Shown here: one piece after another, positions 16,037 through 24,366 of the stretch
Position numbering within the stretch: position 1 is the first letter of the stretch
Layout of the letters: each line of letters begins with the position of its first letter
Origin: Saprospiraceae bacterium
GTDB lineage: Bacteria; Bacteroidota; Bacteroidia; Chitinophagales; Saprospiraceae
DNA length: 32,437 nt
Direction: 5' to 3'
Assembly: GCA_028285085.1 (NCBI GenBank)
Contig: JANQQI010000076.1
Coordinates: 1-32,437, forward strand
The notes under the pieces: generated by a model
Told to the model about the DNA's origin: nothing
Seen by the model: the letters and a program-made list of their open reading frames with translations, nothing else
Database searches by the model: none
Program-made: the position numbers and the translations under genes

Positions 16037-17338
16037 ATGAGCGCTCGTCTTTTAGCAATCCTTTTCCTATCGGTCGTTACGGTTACTTCATTATCTGGTC
16101 AAATACAACAACTTGAAGGTCTCATTTTGGATGCTGCCGACCAACAACCGCTTCTGGGGGCAAATATTTGGAATATTAAAGAGCAGCGCGGAACTTCCTC
16201 CAATGCAGAAGGGCGCTTTACTTTGAATTATAATCAGTTGCCGATCCAACTGGAAGTGTCTTATCTGGGTTATGAAAAACAAGTGCTTACGATTGAGGAG
16301 CAGCCCGATTCAATTTTGACTATTGTCCTAAAAACGGATGCGCGCAGGCTGAAAGAAGTCATCGTTCGGTCGGAGGTCAAAGAAGAAGTGCTGTCCAATG
16401 TCGAAGAGTATACCGTGGTCCGTTTTGAAATCTTTGGAGATAAAATTGTCCGTCTTGATTATTACGACATGCGGACGAAGTATCAGCTCAAAGTGCTAGA
16501 TCTGGAAGGCAATCAACTCAACGCTTTTTCACTCAGGGATTTAAAGGGTATTGAAGATTTGTACCGCTCCTGCCGGGATAACCCCTTCCTGATGACCCGC
16601 GACGAAGCCATCGAATTAGAACTCGACGGTAATGAGTTAGCCATCGTTCAACGTATTCCCCGAAAAACTTTTGAATATTATATTGAGCCCTGTCAAGCCT
16701 CTAGCGGTGCTTACGCGTTCTATACTTTCGAAGCGATGAATGGGCTGGCGAAAATTTTTAAAAGTTATAATCATCAGACCGAAGAGAGTCGGGAAATTCG
16801 GGTGGTTTCTGAACAGCAACAAATCTATCGGCTTTTCGAAGATATTGGAAAAATGGCTTATGGCAATGTCGTGCACAACCTAGGTGTCAAAAATTGGGTA
16901 GAAAATCAAACCTTACGGCGCGCCCAAGCAGAGGCAGACTTTCTCGGTAAAGTTTATTATAAACCCGATCAGCCCACTCCCCTCTTTGTCAAAGGCCGAG
17001 AGGTACTGCTCTTTAATCATCTTGAGGAACGGCTCGAAGTCTACAGCCTCGAAGGTCAGCTCCGGGCTACCCAGAATTTAACCTACGTCGAGGATAAAAA
17101 ATGGACTAAAGAAGTGTTGCAGGATCGCACCACCGGGCAAATTTATGTGCTATTTGACCGCAAGGGCGGCTGGGGGCTACGAGAAATTGATGACTACAGC
17201 GGCCAGCTCACCGACAACGAGCTGATGCTCAGTGAAACGCCGCTCGATCAACTGGTTGTGGCGAATGGGTCCGCCTACTATCTCAAGCTATTGCCTACAA
17301 CTGGCCAACGCATTCTGGCCCGAAAGCGCTTATTTTAG
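16037..17338 (+). CDS. Secreted protein with N-terminal carboxypeptidase-regulatory-like domain
   Basis: 433 residues. A signal peptide (1 to about 21, ending SLSGQ) precedes a carboxypeptidase-regulatory-like beta-sandwich (about 25-112: LEGLILDAADQQPLLGANIWN, then NAEGRFTLNY and VSYLGYEKQ). This domain is usual at the N-terminus of TonB-dependent receptors, but here no plug or barrel follows. The remaining 320 residues are mixed beta repeats (YQLKVLDLEGN, LEVYSLEGQL, IYVLFDRKGGWGLREID), which resemble degenerate propeller blades. No enzyme motif and no T9SS tail are visible. It is divergent from the sigma factor gene (277-bp gap) and could belong to its regulon; that is a guess. Its 3' end lies 21 bp from the convergent response regulator gene. 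Confidence 0.72.
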   Translation: MSARLLAILFLSVVTVTSLSGQIQQLEGLILDAADQQPLLGANIWNIKEQRGTSSNAEGRFTLNYNQLPIQLEVSYLGYEKQVLTIEEQPDSILTIVLKTDARRLKEVIVRSEVKEEVLSNVEEYTVVRFEIFGDKIVRLDYYDMRTKYQLKVLDLEGNQLNAFSLRDLKGIEDLYRSCRDNPFLMTRDEAIELELDGNELAIVQRIPRKTFEYYIEPCQASSGAYAFYTFEAMNGLAKIFKSYNHQTEESREIRVVSEQQQIYRLFEDIGKMAYGNVVHNLGVKNWVENQTLRRAQAEADFLGKVYYKPDQPTPLFVKGREVLLFNHLEERLEVYSLEGQLRATQNLTYVEDKKWTKEVLQDRTTGQIYVLFDRKGGWGLREIDDYSGQLTDNELMLSETPLDQLVVANGSAYYLKLLPTTGQRILARKRLF

Positions 17339-17359
17339 GCCATCACTCAATCACTACGA

Positions 17360-18112
17360 TCATTTAAATAATTCCAGCAAGGCTTCCCGGCGACTGCGGC
17401 TCACAGGAAAATTCATCTTGTTTTCCATAATGATATAGCCCCCATCCGCTCGGATAAATTCTCGGATGTAGTTTAGGTTGATCAAGTGGGAATGGTGGAT
17501 ACGAAAGAAATGATAGTCTTTCAAAAGATCCTCAAAATCCTTGAGGGTTCGGGAAATGAGCTTTTTGCGGCCATCCAAGAGGAACACGTTAGTATAATTG
17601 CTGTCCGACGAACAGGCTACAATTTCCTCCGGGCGAATAAATTCGATGCTCTCCTTGGTCGATAACGCAATATGTGGCGAGCGACCGCCCCGTTTCTCTT
17701 CTTCGATATTGCTAAATAACACATCAAGCTGATTGGGAGAGATATGATGCGCTTTTTTCTGCTTATGCTTGGCAATTGCCGCCTGTAATTCCTGATTTTG
17801 GATTGGCTTTAGGAGATAATCCAAGGCGCTGAATTTTATCGCCCGAATCCCAAATTCATCATAAGCGGTCGTAAAGATCACATCGAAGAGTACTTCCTTA
17901 CCATAGGCCTCCAAAACTTCGAAACCATTAAGTCGGGGCATCTCAATATCGAGAAACAGAATATCCGGCGTGTGTTCTTGTAAAAAAGTCAAGCCTTCTT
18001 CCGAGTCCGAAAATTGACCGATGATTTCAACCTCCGGGCAGAATTTCTCGATCTTCCACTGCAAAGTAGCCAGCGAATGTTCTTCATCGTCTATCAATAT
18101 TGCCTTGATCAT
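17360..18112 (-). CDS. LytTR-family response regulator
   Basis: 250 residues. The receiver domain (1-120) has the acidic pair D8/D9, phosphoacceptor D55 (FLDIEMP), the conserved T81/T82 region and K102 (LLKPI). A LytTR DNA-binding domain fills about 150-250 (IEFIRPEEIVACSSDSNYTNVFLLDG, then FFRIHHSHLINLNYI). The start at ATG 18112 gives the standard receiver N-terminus MIKAILIDDEE. It is the partner of the LytS-type kinase just upstream on the same strand. The 244-bp spacer between them is long for a two-component pair and contains an inverted repeat. LytTR regulators usually bind direct repeats upstream of membrane or surface genes; the targets here are not known. Confidence 0.95.
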   Translation of the reverse strand: MIKAILIDDEEHSLATLQWKIEKFCPEVEIIGQFSDSEEGLTFLQEHTPDILFLDIEMPRLNGFEVLEAYGKEVLFDVIFTTAYDEFGIRAIKFSALDYLLKPIQNQELQAAIAKHKQKKAHHISPNQLDVLFSNIEEEKRGGRSPHIALSTKESIEFIRPEEIVACSSDSNYTNVFLLDGRKKLISRTLKDFEDLLKDYHFFRIHHSHLINLNYIREFIRADGGYIIMENKMNFPVSRSRREALLELFK

Positions 18113-18318
18113 ATCTCTTGCTTTTTTGGGATTTTTAAAATAGGTGAGGATGCTATTTCGCACCCGCCACCAAGCCCGCCTTTTTGTACTCACTCAATAT
18201 ATTTTTATCAAAACTTGAATAATTCGAATGGATCAAAACCTATTTCCATCCATTCTCTTTTCAACAAAGATAAAAGTGATGCGAGTGCTCTTTCTTTAGT
18301 ATTGATCAACTGGTAATG

Positions 18319-18356
18319 GCATTTGATTATTTGGCAATATCCATTGAGTCAAATGC
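18319..18356 (-). repeat. Inverted repeat directly after the sensor kinase stop codon
   Basis: GCATTTGA (18319-18326) and TCAAATGC (18349-18356) are perfect 8-bp arms around 22 nt. The right arm abuts the kinase stop. No T run follows on the minus strand, so it may be an mRNA processing or partial termination signal between kinase and regulator. Confidence 0.4.
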
Positions 18357-21300
18357 TTATATCGGAATGGTTATTTCCACTCTTGTGCCTTTTGCCGTGC
18401 CGTCAGAATGCTTCAAATCAGTCACTTGTACATCAGCTTTGGTGTGATACAAACGGTTGATAATATCAAGACGATCGCTGGTAATTTTCATGCCAAAGGA
18501 TTTGCGGCGCGTACTCGTTTTCGATTTCAATTGCTGCGCCGCTTCGCGGCCAATCCCGTTATCCTCAATGACAAATTGCAGCTTATCATCCTGCCGGGTA
18601 ATGGTCAATTCGAGCAAACCTCTTCCTTTTTTTTGCATGAGACCATGCCAGATGGCATTTTCCACATAAGGCTGAATGATCATGGGCGGCACTTCCAAAG
18701 AGATGGCATTGAGGCCTTTTTCCATCTGTACACGGTAATCAAACCGATTATTAAACCGCAGACTTTCTATTTCAATATACAATTTAAGCGCTTCCAATTC
18801 ATCTTTCAAACTCACATATTTCGACCGCGAATTTTGGAGAATCAGGCGAATTAAGCGCGAAAAGCGATTGAGATAATCCGAGGCCTTGGCAGATTTATTT
18901 TGTACAATATAATAGTCGATGGAATTAAGGGAATTGAAAATGAAGTGTGGGTTCATCTGGGCACGCAATGCACTCATTTCCACCTCAGCTAGTTTCAGCT
19001 CAAAGTTTCGCTTGAGCGTTTCCCGTTTTTTGATCGTGCGGATGCGGAGGCGATACACCCACCAAGAAAGACCATAGATGCCCAAGCCCAGGAGCACATA
19101 AAATAGCGTCGACTTCCAAAATGGGGTCGAAATATAAATTTGCATCCGAAAAGGCCGGCTATTCACTATACCTTCGTTATTGAACGCGCGGAGCTCAAAA
19201 TTGTAGGTGCCTCCCGGCACATTAGTGTAGGAAACATAACGACGATCCGCAGCATCTATCCAATCTTTGTCAAATCCTTCCAAACGATATTGAAACCGTA
19301 CACTCCCTGGCATGTTAAATTGAATCGCCGAAAACTCCAGGGTAAAAAAATTCTGTTTGTAACTCAAGTTGATTCGTTCGAGGTCATACAATACAGAGTC
19401 TGTAGTTAAAGGATCATCAAAAATTTTAAAGGCGGTCAGATAAGGTACGGCCTCTTCTTCATTGGCATACAATTGATCTGGATAGAAAAAACTAAAAAAG
19501 GGCCGATCCATGATTAAGATGCGATTATTAGAAATCGGCTGGATCGCATTCGCTTGAAAGGGCGCAAAGTATTCGTTGTTGAAAAAACGGGTACTTTCAG
19601 TAGTAGGATCGTATGCTTCCAAGCCTAAATCACCAAATAACCATAGTCGACCATTGGGCTGCAAAATGACTTGATGGATGATATCGTTTCGCCATTGGTG
19701 ATTCAGGCGAGTCGGCGCTTCCTGGCTAATGGAATCCATGTAAAGCAAAGACTGAGCAGCAATCCAAACCCGGCCCGATGCATCTTCAAAGAAATTACCT
19801 AATGCCCCATAATTGAGCTTACCTGGTGCTTTGTACAGGGCAAAATTCCGAATCTCGCCGGTCGCCGCTTCCCAGATGCTAAATCCTACCCAGGTCTCCA
19901 TCCAGATATTCCCGTGGCGATCTTTCATCAGCGCTTTCATGCCGTAGTAATTGCGCGGCTCCTCGGGAATCTCCAGTTCCGATTTAAGCTGTTGGACCTC
20001 GCCCGATTGTGGGTTAAGCCGGAAAACACCTTCATAGCGGGAGCTCACCCAAATCCAGCCGTCATCATCTTGCACCATGTGCCGGAAGGCCGCACGCTTG
20101 GTGGGGATTTGAAAGCGAAAAGGCACTACATGCTGCTCCGTCGCATCCAGAGTAAAGAGCAAGGTATCCGTAGCAATTAGGATCTGACCGTCTTGCAATT
20201 GCAGCAAACCATTGATCGACAATGAGCCTTCTCCCGCCTGATCCTTTCGAGCTAATATATCCATTCGATGTCGACGGGAATCATAAACATAGAGCCCATC
20301 GCCAAACTGAGCACCGAAGTAAGATTTAGCTCGAATGGTATCTTCCAGATAGGCCCGCGTAATGGGTCGATAGTTTCGCGGACCGAGCTGATAGTAGTAG
20401 CGATTGAATTGCTGGATTACCGGTGGATAGCAGTAGAGTCCATAATCATTGGTGATCGTCCAAATCCGTTGATCGCGGTCTATAAAATCAACGGTATAAA
20501 ACTGTTCGAAGGCCGGTACATTATCGTATCGTTCTCGGATGCGCCCTTGCTCGGGATCATAAAGCAGGCTCCCAAAGTTGGTATTAATCCAGAAGGTGCC
20601 ATCCTCGCGCGCTAAAAAGCTTCGCCCTACTCTTTTTTTGGCATCGTCAAAAAGCGGTAGGCGCTCAATACGCTGGCTTTGGATATCCAGGCGATAATAT
20701 CCCGCTTGCCAAGTACCGTAAATGACACTTTCAGCGGTGGCGAAAATAGTACGGGGTTGATTTATATTTAGATTCTCCAGTTCCGCGCCGCCGGAATACA
20801 CGAATCGCTGCACTTCCTTTTTGTCGACATCCAGTGACATTAGGCCCCGCTCGGTGGCCAGCCACAGGCGATCGGGTTGCCGCGGATCGGGATAAATATC
20901 AAAGATAAAGGTCATCTGCAGTAGGCTATCGACAGTAGGGTCAGGGCTTTTCGTTTGCAGCGCCTCGAATTTTTTTGTTTGCGGATCGAAACGGGCAATG
21001 CCGCGTTTATTAAGGCCAACCCATAATCTTTTCCGTCCATCTTGCCGAATTAAGATGACATCTTCGAAGGGTAAATCTCCGGGCAATGGTCCTTCACGGT
21101 AGCTTTGCATTTTCAAAGTCTTTGCATCCAATACCGCCAACCCACTAGAGGTAGCGATATAAAGCAAATGACTAAGCGAATCGAAGAAGAGGTCGTTGAT
21201 AAAATTATGTGGTAGGTCGAACCGCAGGCTATCTTTGGTCTGAATCGTCAATAAATGGGCGCCGTCAAGGCGGACCAGGCCATTTGTAGTTCCGGCCCAG

Positions 21301-21461
21301 ATAAATCCACGATGATCTTGTGTGATGGCGCGTACAGCATCACTCGGCATCCCTTCCTTGGTGCTGTACCTCAGGGGACGCTCAAAACGATATTGGGCGG
21401 CAAGGTTCTGTATTAGCAGCAGAAAAAGAAGACTGTATAGTAATGACAATCTCCACATCAT
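18357..21461 (-). CDS. LytS-type sensor histidine kinase with two-component regulator propeller ectodomain
   Basis: 1034 residues. A signal peptide (1-23, ending NLAAQ) precedes a large periplasmic ectodomain of propeller repeats (ITQDHRGFIWAGTTNGLVRLDG, then MVQDDDGWIWVSSRYEGVFRLN and MKDRHGNIWMETWVGFSIWE). A Y_Y_Y domain (FQYRLEGFDKDWIDA, VPGGTYNFELRA) leads to one membrane helix (STLFYVLLGLGIYGLSWWVY) and the kinase. The phosphoacceptor is H839 in QMNPHFIFNSLNSIDY, and ATP-binding motifs are VENAIWHGL, IEDNGIGRE and FGMKITSDRL. There is no fused receiver or AraC domain, unlike hybrid propeller kinases of glycan-use loci. It pairs with the downstream LytTR regulator. The ligand is unknown, and no glycan-use genes flank it. 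Confidence 0.96.
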   Translation of the reverse strand: MMWRLSLLYSLLFLLLIQNLAAQYRFERPLRYSTKEGMPSDAVRAITQDHRGFIWAGTTNGLVRLDGAHLLTIQTKDSLRFDLPHNFINDLFFDSLSHLLYIATSSGLAVLDAKTLKMQSYREGPLPGDLPFEDVILIRQDGRKRLWVGLNKRGIARFDPQTKKFEALQTKSPDPTVDSLLQMTFIFDIYPDPRQPDRLWLATERGLMSLDVDKKEVQRFVYSGGAELENLNINQPRTIFATAESVIYGTWQAGYYRLDIQSQRIERLPLFDDAKKRVGRSFLAREDGTFWINTNFGSLLYDPEQGRIRERYDNVPAFEQFYTVDFIDRDQRIWTITNDYGLYCYPPVIQQFNRYYYQLGPRNYRPITRAYLEDTIRAKSYFGAQFGDGLYVYDSRRHRMDILARKDQAGEGSLSINGLLQLQDGQILIATDTLLFTLDATEQHVVPFRFQIPTKRAAFRHMVQDDDGWIWVSSRYEGVFRLNPQSGEVQQLKSELEIPEEPRNYYGMKALMKDRHGNIWMETWVGFSIWEAATGEIRNFALYKAPGKLNYGALGNFFEDASGRVWIAAQSLLYMDSISQEAPTRLNHQWRNDIIHQVILQPNGRLWLFGDLGLEAYDPTTESTRFFNNEYFAPFQANAIQPISNNRILIMDRPFFSFFYPDQLYANEEEAVPYLTAFKIFDDPLTTDSVLYDLERINLSYKQNFFTLEFSAIQFNMPGSVRFQYRLEGFDKDWIDAADRRYVSYTNVPGGTYNFELRAFNNEGIVNSRPFRMQIYISTPFWKSTLFYVLLGLGIYGLSWWVYRLRIRTIKKRETLKRNFELKLAEVEMSALRAQMNPHFIFNSLNSIDYYIVQNKSAKASDYLNRFSRLIRLILQNSRSKYVSLKDELEALKLYIEIESLRFNNRFDYRVQMEKGLNAISLEVPPMIIQPYVENAIWHGLMQKKGRGLLELTITRQDDKLQFVIEDNGIGREAAQQLKSKTSTRRKSFGMKITSDRLDIINRLYHTKADVQVTDLKHSDGTAKGTRVEITIPI

Positions 21462-21473
21462 CTTGGATTTGTT

Positions 21474-21502
21474 GAAAGATACACTTTTTGCGTTGATGCA
21501 AA
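21474..21502 (-). promoter_or_regulatory. Probable promoter of the sensor kinase gene
   Basis: The minus strand reads TTTG (21502-21499), 17 nt, then TATCTTTC (21481-21474), one mismatch from TAnnTTTG. The start codon lies 13 bp further on, so the leader would be very short. Confidence 0.4.
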
Positions 21503-21536
21503 AAAAAAGGAAAACAGCAGATCAAAGCCCGGTAAA

Positions 21537-21598
21537 TGATTAATTCGCTAAGTCTATTGAGTGATTTGCGGTCTTTTTGCTCAGCCAGGAATTAATCA
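21537..21598. repeat. 10-bp perfect inverted repeat in the divergent kinase/TspO spacer
   Basis: TGATTAATTC (21537-21546) and GAATTAATCA (21589-21598) are perfect complements 42 nt apart. They lie in the 303-bp gap 21462-21764 between divergent genes. The rest of the gap holds the kinase promoter and a TACTTTTG half-site at 21637-21644. Confidence 0.5.
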
Positions 21599-21636
21599 AC
21601 ATCTTTTATTTTATAACCGAATTTTTAATCTAAATT

Positions 21637-21644
21637 TACTTTTG
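21637..21644 (+). promoter_or_regulatory. Possible -7 element upstream of the TspO-like gene
   Basis: TACTTTTG matches TAnnTTTG, but no TTG lies at the usual distance, and the ATG is 120 bp downstream. Weak. Confidence 0.25.
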
Positions 21645-21764
21645 ACTGTTATCAGTAAACAAACCTCTACGCGCTCATTGCTAAAGTGAAAGTTGTATTA
21701 ATCTCAGTGTCTCGACAGCATTATCAAATTTCGAGTACTCACAGGCATACTAAATACTTTAAGC

Positions 21765-22532
21765 ATGACCACCACTCCTCTGCAAATCCTCAACATCTTG
21801 GGGTTCATTGGTGTAATAATCACCAACTACCTGGCGAATGCGCTCCCCATTGCTGGCCGAGCAACGGGCGAAGTCTCCGACATTTATTTTAACTTCTTTA
21901 CCCCGGCGGGATTCACTTTTGCCATTTGGGGAATTATCTATCTCTTGCTTTTGGGCTTCATCGTCGTTCAGTCGCGCAATCTCTTTAATCGGGCCGAAGG
22001 CCCAGAATTCGTTAGCCGTATCGGGCTATGGTTTTTCACTAGTTGCATGGCCAATATTGCGTGGCTTTTAGCTTGGCATCACCTACAAATTGAAATCTCG
22101 GTACCAATCATGCTCCTCATCTTTGGCAGCTTGTTGAACATTCACCTCAAACTAGGTCTACGACCTGAAGATACGATTCAAAGATGGATGGTGAACCTTC
22201 CTTTTAATGTTTACCTGGGCTGGATTTCAGTGGCTCTGGTCGCTAATATTGCTGCACTGCTCACCGCTTACGAATGGCAGGGCTGGGGGATTTCCCCAAT
22301 GAACTGGACGACGATAATGTTTGCTGCAATTACGGCCATTGCTCTTTTCATGCTGTTCAAACGACAGAATATTCCTTATGCGCTGGTAGCTATTTGGGCG
22401 CTTTATGGTATTCACCGCCAACATCAAGTTGAGTATACTGCTTCTCTGGCGACTGCCACTCTGGTGGCTATGATCATCATTGGAGCAGGGATTTTGTTTC
22501 AACTCTATCGTCAACGTCAATTGGAGTCTTAA
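21765..22532 (+). CDS. TspO/MBR-like tryptophan-rich membrane protein
   Basis: 255 residues with about seven hydrophobic helices. The N-terminal part reads NYLANALPIAGRATGE then FNFFTPAGFTFAIWGIIYLLL, the pattern of the longer tryptophan-rich sensory protein branch of the TspO family, and AWHHLQ and FNVYLGWISVALVANIAA follow. Classic TspO has about 160 residues and five helices, so this belongs to an extended subgroup whose function is less clear. TspO proteins bind porphyrins and cholesterol-like ligands; whether this one does is unknown. The last helix is followed by a basic tail (YRQRQLES). It starts at ATG 21765, is divergent from the sensor kinase, and precedes the dioxygenase by 97 bp on the same strand. 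Confidence 0.72.
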   Translation: MTTTPLQILNILGFIGVIITNYLANALPIAGRATGEVSDIYFNFFTPAGFTFAIWGIIYLLLLGFIVVQSRNLFNRAEGPEFVSRIGLWFFTSCMANIAWLLAWHHLQIEISVPIMLLIFGSLLNIHLKLGLRPEDTIQRWMVNLPFNVYLGWISVALVANIAALLTAYEWQGWGISPMNWTTIMFAAITAIALFMLFKRQNIPYALVAIWALYGIHRQHQVEYTASLATATLVAMIIIGAGILFQLYRQRQLES

Positions 22533-22565
22533 TCGCCCATACAGACGGGTAGATTTTCGTTAAAA

Positions 22566-22624
22566 AGAGGATTAAAACTGATACTTTTCAAACTATTCCC
22601 ATTATCCGGATAGATCAATCCTCT
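22566..22624 (+). repeat. Inverted repeat and palindrome in the leader of the dioxygenase gene
   Basis: AGAGGATT (22566-22573) and AATCCTCT (22617-22624) are perfect 8-bp arms, the second ending 5 bp before the ATG. Inside them is the 10-bp palindrome TATCCGGATA (22603-22612). Confidence 0.4.
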
Positions 22625-22629
22625 AAAAA

Positions 22630-23322
22630 ATGGACGCTATCTATCCTTCTGTTTTACCAAAACTGCTCATCTTTAGTTTCACCTTTTGCGCCATGGCCTG
22701 CCAGGGTCAACAACCAGAACCCAAGCGAGATCATGCTCCTGCAGCATCCGCACAACTCCCCGTCGGTGGACCTTGTGATGGCTGCGAATTAATATTTGCG
22801 GATATGCCACTCCAAATTGATCCAATCGATACTTCTCTGGCCTGGCCAAAATCAGATACCCCACTACTGATTAACGGTCGAGTTATGCAACAGGATCAAA
22901 ATCCTGCTGGAGACGTCATCCTTTATTATTGGCATACAGATCACCAAGGCCGATATACTCCCGGAGAGGAGCAAACCGGGCCAAGCCGCCGACACGGGGC
23001 GCTTCGTGGCTGGGTAAAAACCGATGCTGACGGATACTTTCAAATTTACACGAGCCGGCCAGCGGCTTATCCTGGCAATCGTGGTCCTGCACATATCCAT
23101 GTCTTGGTCAAGGAAGCCGATATTGAGCAAGCGTACTATATCGATGATTGGGTCTTTGTGGGGGATCCGGCGCTGCCCCAAGACTACCAACAACGCCAGC
23201 GCCAGCGGGGGGGCAATGGATTGCTCGAAGTGCAGCAAAAAGCAGGCTGGCAGGAGATACAACCAATGGTCATTCTTGGCCTGAATATTCCAAATTATCC
23301 CGAGCCGAAGGTGCGACGATAG
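22630..23322 (+). CDS. Lipoprotein of the intradiol ring-cleavage dioxygenase family
   Basis: 230 residues. A lipoprotein signal ends in FCAMAC (Cys24). The domain (about 75-215) has the Fe(III) ligands of intradiol dioxygenases: Y109 in HQGRY, Y147 in RPAAYP, and H155/H157 in PAHIHV, with the strand pattern ILYYWHTD and WVKTDADGYF. These enzymes open catechol rings between the hydroxyls. Cytoplasmic versions act in aromatic degradation, but this one is exported and no other catechol-pathway gene is nearby, so the substrate is open (for example plant or humic phenolics). A CDGC pair (49-52) precedes the domain. A QRQRQR stretch (about 188-193) lies near the end. Its 3' end overlaps the convergent regulator gene by 28 bp. 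Confidence 0.85.
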   Translation: MDAIYPSVLPKLLIFSFTFCAMACQGQQPEPKRDHAPAASAQLPVGGPCDGCELIFADMPLQIDPIDTSLAWPKSDTPLLINGRVMQQDQNPAGDVILYYWHTDHQGRYTPGEEQTGPSRRHGALRGWVKTDADGYFQIYTSRPAAYPGNRGPAHIHVLVKEADIEQAYYIDDWVFVGDPALPQDYQQRQRQRGGNGLLEVQQKAGWQEIQPMVILGLNIPNYPEPKVRR

Positions 23323-24248
23323 TGGCTGGGTAAAAAGCCTGCATAGCGTTGAAAAAGTTGTCGAAAGGTATTGACATCGGCGTAGCCTACGGCAAACATG
23401 ACCTCACTGACATTTTGCTCCGTCGTTTCAAAGAGGCGCTTGGCCTCTTCGATGCGGAGTCGTTGCAAATAGGTATGCGGTGTATTATTGGTTGCCTGCT
23501 TGAAGCGGCGGATAAAATTGCGACGACTCATACCAAACCGGCTAGCCAAATCTTCGACGTTTAATCGCTGCGCCAGATGCTGCTCCATGTATATTTGCGT
23601 CCTTAAAATCCGTTCGTCGTGATGCTTTTTTTGATTATTAAAAATCATAAAAGGGACTTGAGATTGCCGAGGGTAATCGATTTCTAATATTTTAGAAATA
23701 CGTCGAGCAGTGGCTTTATCCACAAATTTTTCCACCAAATACAAAATCAAATTAAACGAGGAGAAGGTACCCCCTGAAGTGTAGATCCCTCCAGAGTCCG
23801 TAATAATCCGCTCTGGAACCCATTCAATCTGCGGAAAGTGCACCCGTAATTCATCAATCGCCGACCAATGGGAAGAGGCCTGCTTTCCGTCGAGTAACCC
23901 GGTTGCTGCTAACAGATATGCCCCCGTACAAATACTACCAATCTGGGTTTTACGGGCATACATTTTTTGCAGCCATTCGATCAGAACAGCATTTTGATCA
24001 ATGGCTTCAAGTCGATTATCGACCAAGGCCGGAATCAAAATTAAATCTGCATTATCCACCTCTTCCAAAAGCAAATCGACCGCTACGGTGTAACGCCCAA
24101 TACGATGAGGTTGTCGATCCTTCAGAGCCGCAATCTGCAACTCAAAATGTTCGCCGGGGAAAGTATTGGCGGATTCCAAAATCGCTGCTGTCCCCGCAAT
24201 TGAGATCAAGCTATTGAGTCCTTCAGGAATTGGAATGACAACTTTCAT
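23295..24248 (-). CDS. GlxA-family transcriptional regulator (DJ-1/PfpI plus AraC-type HTH)
   Basis: 317 residues from ATG 24248; a TTG three codons upstream is less likely. The N-terminal half is a DJ-1/PfpI-like amidotransferase fold with the nucleophile-elbow motif IGSICTGAYLLAATGLLDGK, in which the cysteine is kept. The C-terminal 100 residues hold two AraC-type helix-turn-helix motifs (LNVEDLASRFGMSRRNFIRRFKQATNNTPHTYLQRLRIEEAKRLF is one continuous stretch at about 215-260, and NVSEVMFAVGYADVNTFRQLF the second). GlxA regulators usually activate catabolic genes in response to small metabolites. It is divergent from the DinB-VOC gene, and a 32-bp dyad sits between them, so autoregulation and control of that gene are plausible. 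Confidence 0.94.
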   Translation of the reverse strand: MKVVIPIPEGLNSLISIAGTAAILESANTFPGEHFELQIAALKDRQPHRIGRYTVAVDLLLEEVDNADLILIPALVDNRLEAIDQNAVLIEWLQKMYARKTQIGSICTGAYLLAATGLLDGKQASSHWSAIDELRVHFPQIEWVPERIITDSGGIYTSGGTFSSFNLILYLVEKFVDKATARRISKILEIDYPRQSQVPFMIFNNQKKHHDERILRTQIYMEQHLAQRLNVEDLASRFGMSRRNFIRRFKQATNNTPHTYLQRLRIEEAKRLFETTEQNVSEVMFAVGYADVNTFRQLFQRYAGFLPSHYRRTFGSG

Positions 24249-24261
24249 ATCACACAACTTG

Positions 24262-24293
24262 GCACTTTAAGCAATAATTATTGGCAAAAGTGC
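24262..24293. promoter_or_regulatory. 32-bp dyad-symmetric operator candidate between the GlxA and DinB-VOC genes
   Basis: The outer arms GCACTTT (24262-24268) and AAAGTGC (24287-24293) and the inner palindrome CAATAATTATTG (24272-24283) share the same centre (24277.5). Only three base positions per half break the symmetry. The site begins 13 bp upstream of the regulator's ATG and lies just before the -7 element of the divergent gene. Confidence 0.6.
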
Positions 24294-24319
24294 ATGTTTT
24301 TAGAGGTTATTGTCAACTC

Positions 24320-24327
24320 TAACTTTG
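24320..24327 (+). promoter_or_regulatory. Bacteroidota -7 element for the DinB-VOC gene
   Basis: TAACTTTG matches TAnnTTTG and lies 39 bp before ATG 24367, supporting that start over a TTG at 24310, which would lie upstream of the transcript. The -33 part is not clear. Confidence 0.5.
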
Positions 24328-24366
24328 TTCAATCATTCTTTTCACTTCAACAAACGGACAAACAGC

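Noticed and set aside
16037-17338. Interpretation as a TonB-dependent receptor because of the N-terminal regulatory-like domain
   Set aside because: No plug, no beta-barrel and only 433 residues; the rest looks like degenerate propeller strands.
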